Source: Ariolimax columbianus
Taxonomy: Eukaryota; Mollusca; Gastropoda; Stylommatophora; Arionidae
Direction of reading: 5' to 3'
Length of the DNA stretch: 64,000 nt
Assembly: GCA_036924085.1 (NCBI GenBank)
Contig: JAVGWX010000005.1
Coordinates: 98,162,172 to 98,226,171 of the forward strand
Of the stretch, positions 56,481-64,000 are shown one piece after another. The notes below the pieces were generated by a model, which saw only the letters and a program-made list of their open reading frames with translations, was not told the DNA's origin and searched no databases. The position numbers and the translations under genes are program-made. Numbering within the stretch: the stretch's first letter is position 1; every line of letters begins with the position of its first letter.

Positions 56481-57699
56481 ATAGAAAAATAAGCAGTGTC
56501 TCTGAAACCCATTTGGCAATCTCTTATTCAGCGTGGCATGCAGTGTCCTTGAGTTGGACAACCTTGACACCGATACTCGCATACGTCCAGGGACACATAC
56601 ACATTCATATGTATAAGAACAAACAAACTGTTGGTAACATCCTCTGTCTAGACCGCAGACCAATCTTGTCTCTCACCTGTCTGGCAAACTGTAGCTGTGG
56701 TAGCGTAAGGCGATTAGCTGTTGTGTAGTACTTATTCTATCAAAGATATTCTGGTCACTCGGACCCAAATAAAAATATGTGGTAGAGTCTAGGTTTATCT
56801 GAGGAGTTTACTTATATAATGAGTTACAACATGTATCTACACCACGACATGACTTAACACAGGAAAACGCAGTAAACACTATCCTGAATGGAAACATAAC
56901 ATTATCATTTATTAACATGTATATCAACAAAACAATATTAACAAAAAGAACAAAGAACATCTAAACTAAATAATCATTATATATATATTAAACTACATAG
57001 GATATTTTTAAGCACTAGCTTTTGTTGATTCCCCCAAACTACATAACCCAGATTCTTGCCGTTGCTCTCCCTTATCAGCACACACAACACACAATCAATA
57101 ATTCATCCTCACGATCGGATTACGTACTCAGTTGTTCTGTGCATTCACATATAATCAGATCACCTTCAATCATGTGATCTGTGCATTCACATACAATCGG
57201 TTCATGTATGCTCCTGTGATCTGTGCATTAGTATGTAATTAGATCATGTCGCTTATAGTCGGATCACGTACTCACTTGTGATCACGTACTCAGTCGATCT
57301 GTGCATTCACATACAATCGGTTAACACAGTTTCCTACACATACGACACACACTCCGATCTCCTACTGTTCACATGGTGTCCAACATTAACACCTAAAGAG
57401 CGACTGGCCAAAACTCGAGGTGTATGCTGATCCAGTTACCAAGCAAACTTACACACTCACAGACTCCTGACAGCCTCTAAGCTACTCTCCTAGCTAATAT
57501 GTTTGCGTGCATCTCTACAGAGTATTTTATAATCTCAAGTAACAACATGGCTGTGCAATGCACTTCTGTTGGTTGTCTGACTTAGCCATAACTCTAATTT
57601 GGAGCTAGCTCCAACTAATTGTTATTAGATGAAATTTAAATGTCGAAGCCGGTCGTGGCGGAATCTGACTGTCACCCCCCCCCCCCCTCCTCTCCCCAC
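56481..57699. other. Unannotated sequence, possibly the rest of an LTR-like element
   Basis: No gene seen. Between 57110 and 57330 the phrases TGTGCATTCACATA and GATCACGTACTCA recur irregularly. On the minus strand ATTATAAAATACTC near 57530 could be a TATA box, if the segment at 57700-57932 is an LTR start. A run of 13 C lies at 57675-57687. Confidence 0.35.
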
Positions 57700-57932
57700 A
57701 CGTCACGTTAATTAGGAACGCCAGAGTGGTCAGCTGCGAGCCCCCACGTCATCAGCTCTGAACCTAAGCCTGTTCCAGACAAGGTCTTCCACCTAAACCT
57801 CTCGTTTCCTTTGTCGACCTAGTGTCGAGACGGTGATTTACCTTGGCACGCATTCAGGCAACCGTTGTTCCCAAAGTCGCCCGCCCAATCACCCCTGCCC
57901 TAAACGCCCATGCTCCAGTTGGAACTGTCACA
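57700..57932 (-). repeat. LTR-like dispersed repeat, copy 2 (inverted)
   Basis: The minus strand starts TGTGACAGTTCCAACTGGAG and continues with TTTAGGGCAGGGGTGAT, GCCTGAATGCGTGCCAAGG, CACCGTCTCGACA, CGACAAAGGAAAC and CTGACCACTCTGGCGTTCC. These blocks match 23416-23620 in order, in inverted orientation. A TGTGACAG start is common for LTRs, but no partner LTR is visible. Confidence 0.5.
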
Positions 57933-58244
57933 TAGCTTTGTACGATGATACTCCTGTGCTATATTCCGATAGACCGGTACTGCGTTGTTAGACATCTGGT
58001 AAAGACTTCCAGAGCTAGAACTAAGGTCTCAGCTCGCAAGTGGGCATCCATGAAACAATTTGTTTGCACGTGCATGAGATGGAGGTAGTGACTCTGTACA
58101 AAACAGCTGGCTACGGTATGAGGAGATGGACGGCATGGAGGCCTGAAAGCATCAGGTGTTATCGGGGTCTACTATCCTAGAGCTTTAAGAAAGAGCTGAC
58201 GTTCTTGTGTCGAAGGTCCCTAGATGGGAACTTACAAGGGATCA
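57933..58244. other. Unannotated sequence
   Basis: No gene or repeat recognised. Confidence 0.35.
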
Positions 58245-58692
58245 ATGTCCGTCTATTGGACATTATAAGGGCTACATTCTGAGATGAATCAATGATCGTC
58301 TCTTAGACATTATAAGGGCGACACTCTAAGATGAATCAATGATCGTCGCTTAGACATTATAAGGGCAACATTCTGAGATGAATCAATGATCGTCTCTTAG
58401 ACATTATAAGGGCGACATTCTGAGATGAATCAATGATCGTCTCTTAGACATTATAAAGGCGACATTCTGAGATGAATCAATGATCGTCTCTTAGACATTA
58501 TAAAGGTGAAATTCTGAGATGGATCAATGATCGTCGCTTAGACATTATAAAGGCGACATTCTGAGATGAATCAATGATAGTCTCTTAGACATTATAAAGG
58601 TGAAATTCTGAGATGGATCAATGACCGTCTCTTAGACATTATAAGTGCGACATTCTGAGATGAATCAATGACCGTCTATTGTACATATAAGG
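58245..58692. repeat. 47-bp minisatellite, about 9 copies, left part
   Basis: CATTATAAGGGCGACATTCT, GAGATGAATCAATGATCGTC and TCTTAGA form a 47-bp unit. The last bases, GTACATATAAGG (58681-58692), are the target site of LINE copy C. One diverged unit resumes at 59732. Confidence 0.93.
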
Positions 58693-59731
58693 CCAAAGCA
58701 AAGATGCACGAAGATCCCATAAACGCACTAACAACACCAAAACCCATCACTACTGTACGAAAACCTACCTGGAGGCAGGATATATTTCCAGAGGTGGTAG
58801 AAAATATACCAGGTATTGCAAACAAAAACTGCCAGACTGAAAAAGAAAGGAGAGATACTACCCTAAGCTTCATAACGAAAAGCTACCCAAGCATGGACTG
58901 GACCCATGCATACACCGACGGTTCTGTAACAGACACTACACAGAACGGAGGGGCAGGAGCATTCCTGAACCTACCAAATGGCAGAAAAATAACACTGTCA
59001 TTCGCTACTGGTAAGTACACAAGCAATTTCAGAGCGGAGGCAGAGGCACTGAGGGCGGCAGTGGAAGAAATGGTGACACACAGTGAAAATGAGAGCCATA
59101 TAGTCCTGCTGACAGATGCTCTCGCCGTAGTCACAGCGCTAAAAAGCCAGAAAAACACTGAGCTTAATGACTTAAGAGCAGCACTCTGCAAACTGTGCCA
59201 GCAGTCCGCACCAAAAAGGGTAGTGGTACAGTGGGTTCCGTCACACTGCAACATCCAAGGCAACGAGGAGGCAGACAGACTGGCAAAAGAAGGTGCAAGA
59301 CTACCACAAACAGATACCAGTATGACGTACGAAGAGTCAAAACGGCTTATCAAAACCAGATACATGACCAAATGGGAAACCGAACATACTGGTTACACCA
59401 AAAACGATGCCTATTACCAGTTGAACCGAAGAGAGCAGGTCGTTGTCTTCAGACTTCGCACTGGCCACAACAGACTGAGATACCACCTATTCAACAAATT
59501 GAAGATAGGGTGTACCGACGAATGCCCGTGCGGTACTGGTAAAATGACCGCTGAACATCTGCTGCAGAACTGCCCGACATACGAGGATCAGAGAGAGCAG
59601 ATGTGGCCATTACCAGGCGAACTGCAAGACAAGCTCTATGGCAGTGGCGAGAGCCTCAGGATGACCGCCGCTTTTTTCGAAAAAATAATGGTTACTGTCT
59701 GACTGCGTACGAAGAAGAAGAAGAAGAAGAA
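58693..59731 (+). pseudogene. Family 1 LINE, copy C, 5'-truncated with open RNase H and finger
   Basis: The body starts CCAAAGCAAAGATGCACGAA and ends in (GAA)n. One frame is open to the natural stop at 59702: linker, AYTDGSVTD, FRAEAEALRAA, LLTDALAVVTALKSQKN, WVPSHCNIQGNEEADRLAKE, then VVVFRLRTGHNRLRYHLFNK and the finger DECPCGTGKMTAEHLLQNC, ending FFEKIMVTV. It lacks the AAGC insertion of copies A and B, and so shows the ancestral C-terminus. The RT and endonuclease are absent through 5' truncation, the usual result of incomplete reverse transcription. A perfect 12-bp target-site duplication, GTACATATAAGG, flanks it (58681-58692 and 59732-59743). It appears to be the youngest LINE here. Confidence 0.94.
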
Positions 59732-59775
59732 GTACATATAAGGGTCCCATTCTGAGATGAATCATTGACCCCAGT
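59732..59775. repeat. 47-bp minisatellite, right remnant
   Basis: GTACATATAAGGGTCCCATT, CTGAGATGAATCATTGACC: one diverged unit following LINE copy C. Confidence 0.85.
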
Positions 59776-60854
59776 AACGTCAACAACTACCAGAACAGAA
59801 CAGACTTAGATTCGCTGCTCCATTTTGGAATGAGACAGAAACTAGTTAAAGATACTAATTGGTTGGTCAAGAAATGACGGAAACTTGGTTGAGATCCTGA
59901 TTTCCCGATAACTGAACACAACAAGTGATTAGCTCATCCACTCCAATATGATTTTAGTAGAATAATGATCGTTTCGTAAGCTTTGATTGAAATACTAAAG
60001 GTTTCTTGACACGCTTCAAGCTGTTGGTATGTGTCAATCGTGACGTAGAAGAGACTTCTACTACGGAAATGTCGCATCACACTGTTTGTCCCATTTAAGG
60101 ATGGCAGTGGTTTTAATGTAGTCTCATGTATAGCATTATTTACATGTGGGAAAAGTCAGATGGCCGCGCCTGACTGGCTGCGCTCCTGACTCGCTCCAGT
60201 GTTTGTATCGTTTTCCGCTGTTTGCTAGTTCCTGATGGAATAAAATTCACAACTCATTTACCAGGTGGAATCAAGGATTTTATTTTGTGTCATTCATGTG
60301 CTTTCGTTTGGTTGTCCTGTTGTTATGATGCATCTTGATGCGGCGGTGCCTGGTTTAAACCGTGAGAAAATAGTCCAGGAGGACTTTGAACATTCTGCTT
60401 GGCTGCACAACATAATTTAGCCCAGTTTTCTCCACTCGAGGGCCTTCCTGCTTGGACTGAAGCCGACTTCATTCTGCCCCCCTTCACCGGAGATTATACC
60501 ATACCTCTCCAAACCCCATATTCTTAGCACAGCAAGAGTCACGCTGATCCGAAGGTGGACATAATCTAGAGGCCACTGGGGCGGAACGATACAGGAACAC
60601 GGTCAGATACGAGCAGACTATGAAAGTCGACACAAACATTGGTTCTACACACTCCTCGGGGCCCTCATCCCAAGACCGCGGATTGCTGGGCTCCTCATGG
60701 GGAGTCTGTAGGGATTTCTATTGACACACTTCGCATGAACAATCCTCAGCAGTCGGGCTTGGTAGTAGTCGATCGTCTCAACGGGTCATTGACGCCTAAG
60801 TGAACATTACTATTATTACATTATTGGGAAAGGGGAGGGGAGACTAACATTCGG
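59776..60854. other. Unannotated unique sequence
   Basis: No gene, LINE motif or tandem repeat recognised over about 1.1 kb. Confidence 0.4.
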
Positions 60855-60992
60855 TCAGGTGAAACATGCTGATCAGACTATGTTAGTCAGTACCAGGATA
60901 AACGTGCTGATCAGACTATGTTAGGGCCAGGTGAAACGTGCTGATTAGACTATGTTAGGGCCAGATGAAATATGCTGATTAGACTATGTTAC
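60855..60992 (-). repeat. Short satellite of the GATCAGTATGTTTCACC-type family, 4 units
   Basis: CAGGTGAAACATGCTGATCA, GACTATGTTAG repeats at about 35-38 bp. GGTGAAACATGCTGATCA is the complement of the core seen in the 42- and 46-bp satellites. Confidence 0.75.
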
Positions 60993-61014
60993 TCAGGTTA
61001 CCTGGGCCATGTTC

Positions 61015-61370
61015 TCTGCTTCGAGAACTAGCATATAAACCTAATCCATCTCTGTCCATGTACAGGATATCTAGAATAGAACCTTCGAGAACTAGGAATT
61101 AAACTTTATTCATCTCTGTCTATGTGCAGATCATCTAGAATAGAACCTTCGAGAACTAACAAATATACTTAATCCCTCACTGTCCATTTGTAGGTCATAT
61201 AAGATAGAATAAAACCTTTTATAGGTCGTCCTATATAGATAGAACCTTTTATAGATAGAATAAAACCTTTTATAGGTCGTCCTATATAGATAGAACCTTT
61301 TATAGATAGAATAAAACCATTTATAAGTCGTCTAAGATAGAAAAGAACATTCGAGAACTAACAAATGAAC
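61015..61370. repeat. About 70-bp tandem repeat with a nested 52-bp duplication
   Basis: CTTCGAGAACTAGCATATAA, ACCTAATCCATCTCTGTCCA and TCTAGAATAGAAC recur about four times with drift. Within it ATAGGTCGTCCTATATAGAT, AGAACCTTTTATAGATAGAA is duplicated near 61212 and 61274. Confidence 0.8.
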
Positions 61371-61371
61371 T

Positions 61372-61628
61372 TAATCCGTCACTGCCCTTCAATCCATTAC
61401 TGCCCCTCAATCCATTACTGCCCCTCAATCCATTACTGCCCCTCAATCCATTGCTGCCCCTCAATCCATTATGCCCCTTAATCCATTACTGCCCTGTTAT
61501 CCACTATTGTCCCTCAATCCATTACTGCCCCTCAATCCATTACCGCCCATCTATCCATTACTGCCCCTCAATCCATTACTGCCCCTCAATTCATTACTGC
61601 CCCTCAATCCATTACTGCCCCTTTACAT
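61372..61628. repeat. 18-bp minisatellite, about 14 copies
   Basis: CTCAATCCATTACTGCCC repeats at 18 bp, with CTTAATCC, TTATCCAC and CGCCCATCTATCC variants. The open frame IHYCPS repeats only because 18 is a multiple of three. Confidence 0.94.
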
Positions 61629-61759
61629 GGCATCTCAGATAGAATAGAACCATGTGGAGTTAATCAAAGTGTACGGATTTGGAAGGTTTCTGAGTCTCAC
61701 CCATCCATCCTAATTTGCATTCTTTCCTTTGTGTTATATCCATCAAGCTGTACCATTCC

Positions 61760-62650
61760 CTATTTCTTGAAATCTCAGATAGGGAATCACCTCAGACAAC
61801 ACCTTCCCCTCGTGAAATCTCAGATAGTGAAATACCTCAGACAACATCTTCCCCTCGTGAAATCTCAGATATTGAATCACCTCAGACAACACCTTCCCCT
61901 CGTGAAATCTCAGATAGTGAAATACCTCAGACAACATCTTCCCCTCGTGAAATCTCAGATAGTGAATCACCTCAGACAACACCTTTCCCTCGTGAAATCT
62001 CAGATAGTGAATCACCTCAGACAACACCTTCCCCTAGTGAAATCTCAGATAGTGAACGACCTCAGACAACACCTTCCCCTCTTGAAATCTCAAATAGTGA
62101 ATCACTTCAGACAACACTTACCCCTCGGGAAATCTCAGATAGTGAATCATCTCAGACAATACCTTCCCCTCGTGAAATCTCAGATAGTGAATCATTTCAG
62201 ACAACATCTTCCCCTCGTGAAATCTCAGATAGTGAATCACCTCAGACAACACCTTCCCCTCGTGAAATCTCAAATAGTGAATCACCTCAGACAACACTTA
62301 CTCCTCGTGAAATCTCAGATAGTGAATCACCTCAGACAACACCTTCCCCTAGTGAAATCTCAGATAGTGAACGACCTCAGACAACACCTTCCCCTCGTGA
62401 AATCTCAAATAGTGAATTACCTCAGACATCACTTACCCCTCGTGAAATCTCAGATAGTGAATCATCTCAGACAATACCTTCCCCTCGTGAAATCTCAGAT
62501 AGTGAATCATCTCAGACAACACCTTCCCCTCGTGAAATCTCAGATAGTTAATCATCTCAGACAACACCTTCCCCTCGTGAAATCTCATATAGTGAATCAC
62601 CTCAGACAACACCTTCACCTCGTGAAATCTCAGACAGAGAATCACCTAAG
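61760..62650. repeat. 45-bp minisatellite, about 20 copies, with a 315-bp higher-order period
   Basis: GAATCACCTCAGACAACACC, TTCCCCTCGTGAAATCTCAG and ATAGT make a 45-bp unit. The marker GAACGACCTC at 62054 and 62369 is 315 bp (7 units) apart and is followed by the same succession of variants. Two plus frames are open: one reads SESPQTTPSPREISD repeats (61715-62551), the other LRQHLPLVKSQIVNH (61731-62774). The first frame starts at a non-ATG codon and ends in a mutated unit. A Ser/Thr/Pro-rich secreted protein is conceivable but unsupported. Confidence 0.95.
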
Positions 62651-63139
62651 AGTTAAAGTGACCGCGTCAATTCTCATTCTCACACTAAAGGCTGTTGTCA
62701 CGTCTGTATCAAGCCGTTCATTTCTGATTATGAGTCGTATTGTCTCAGAGAACACCAAACCTGATGTCTGCTAAAACAAAACTCCTCCGTCGTTTATAAG
62801 CATCATCGCCTCCATTGTTTCGAACAGTAGCACGTATCAGCAGCTGATCTGTAGTCTCTTGATAATGATGATTGTCTGTCCAGAATGGCGCCAACATGGT
62901 GGTAGACTGTTATCTCCTGTGACGTGTCGATCCATTCTTCTCATTTATTGGTGGTAGCGTTACTGTACCGCTACTGCGGCTTTCGGGTAAAACTGGTTTT
63001 GGCGTTATCAATTTTCTTTCATCTGTTATCATTACTTTTCTCATATGTGATCAAATAGAAATTGAAATTTTTTATTCTCTGTCTGTCACTCTTTCACAAG
63101 CATTATCTCCTCTAACACATTCTCACTATCTAATTCTAC

Positions 63140-63145
<6 letters not shown>
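62651..63145. other. Unannotated sequence
   Basis: No gene or repeat recognised. Confidence 0.4.

Positions 63146-63184
<39 letters not shown>
63146..63184. repeat. (CA)n microsatellite
   Basis: About 39 bp of uninterrupted CACACA. Confidence 0.97.
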
Positions 63185-63186
<2 letters not shown>

Positions 63187-63259
63187 TATTCACAATCACT
63201 CACACATTATAACTATCTTTCACTCTCACCCACACACTCATACCTAAACACCATCTCCC

Positions 63260-63305
<46 letters not shown>
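63260..63305. repeat. (CT)n microsatellite
   Basis: About 40 bp of uninterrupted CTCTCT; a further 20-30 bp CT run lies at 63470-63496. The surrounding 63200-63660 is generally CT-rich. Confidence 0.97.
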
Positions 63306-63306
<1 letters not shown>

Positions 63307-63470
63307 TTCTCTGTTTCTTCTACCACTGTCTAACTATCTCTCACGCTTTTGATCTAAAATTCCAGCTCATACATCTTTGCTCTCATATCTCTCTTACTAT
63401 CTCTCTCGTCCTCTCTCCGACGCTCTCTTTCACGCTCAAATCTCTAACACACGTCCTCTCTCTTGGTTTA

Positions 63471-63501
<31 letters not shown>

Positions 63502-63504
63502 TTC

Positions 63505-64000
63505 ATTATCAAATATCCGTATACCTTTTCTTATCTGCCCACACCTTTTCTATTTCTCTGCCTCTCAGTCCAATACACGTATACACAAACTCTTCTTCAC
63601 CTAGCCCGTCCTCCCCTTTCTCTGTCTGTCCATTCCTCTCTTATCATCGCTTGCTAGACTCCCTACTTCGTCCTATAATCTATGCAAACAGCTCACTTTT
63701 AGCTGGACATTTTGAAATAAGATCCCTAAGAATCATTGCTCGTCTTACACTGGCCATTATCATGCAACACACGCACATGTATTGATCATGCAGCTGCTGA
63801 AGATTCGTTGGGTATAAATTAGCCACTTTCATACAAGGAATGAGACATTTGACCAAAAAAGTTTATATAGCATGCAATTTCATCGCCGTTATTATTACCG
63901 AAAGCTGTTAGACGTTTAGTAATACATGGCGTTATTTGTTGGCTTCAAGACGGCGCCAGAGGAATGTGTTCCGTTAATGGGGAAGTTTGGCAAAACCATT
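63505..64000. other. Unannotated sequence at the window edge
   Basis: CT-rich to about 63660, then ordinary sequence. No gene recognised. Confidence 0.4.

Overview
This window looks like gene-poor intergenic DNA from an animal nuclear genome. There is no operon-like coding, no RNA gene and no recognisable host exon. It holds decayed LINE retrotransposons of several kinds, a Penelope-like element fragment, tRNA-type SINEs and about thirty different minisatellite or satellite arrays. The mixture suggests a lophotrochozoan such as a mollusc, but that is an inference from general knowledge; no host gene is available to test it. Most open frames in the window begin at non-ATG codons or lie in repeats whose period is a multiple of three, so they are not evidence of genes.

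Layout. 0-3.6 kb: purine-rich tracts, a 51-bp minisatellite, a microsatellite and a tRNA-like SINE. 3.7-5.1 kb: LINE reverse transcriptase pseudogene. 5.5-9.8 kb: a 34-bp satellite of about 125 copies with higher-order periods of 204, about 402 and 1178 bp. 10-16.2 kb: four more minisatellites. 16.2-18.0 kb: a jockey-like RT remnant (+) abutting a Penelope-like RT remnant (-). 18.1-23.4 kb: short arrays, a CR1-like LINE, and a LINE 3' end that has become a 50-bp minisatellite. 23.4-26.5 kb: an LTR-like fragment, then a minus-strand LINE of 'family 1' (RT plus RNase H) that carries its own nested insertion. 28-31 kb: LINE endonuclease and RT remnants interwoven with minisatellites, then a CACTCTAC-type array. 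31.5-37.8 kb: a tandem duplication of [42-bp satellite + family 1 LINE]. 38-44.5 kb: diverged satellites of the same kind, ending in two oppositely oriented 46-bp arrays that resemble a foldback element. 44.7-48.1 kb: a 22-24 bp minisatellite split by a minus-strand 'family 2' LINE, itself hit by a SINE. 48.4-56.5 kb: further arrays, two LINE remnants, and an RNase H fragment between polypurine tracts. 56.5-58 kb: a second LTR-like copy, inverted relative to the first. 58.2-59.8 kb: a 47-bp array split by the best-preserved family 1 LINE. 60.8-64 kb: a cluster of 18-, 45- and about 70-bp repeats plus CA/CT microsatellites.

The recurring relation between LINEs and tandem repeats is the most interesting theme. 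Three LINE insertions sit inside minisatellites (31.6/34.8 kb, 44.9 kb and 58.7 kb). Conversely, at least three minisatellites are built from a piece of LINE coding sequence (22.2, 28.4 and 29.1 kb). The two near-identical LINE copies at 31.6 and 34.8 kb share the same junctions and inactivating indels, so they arose by duplication of one insertion rather than by two transpositions.
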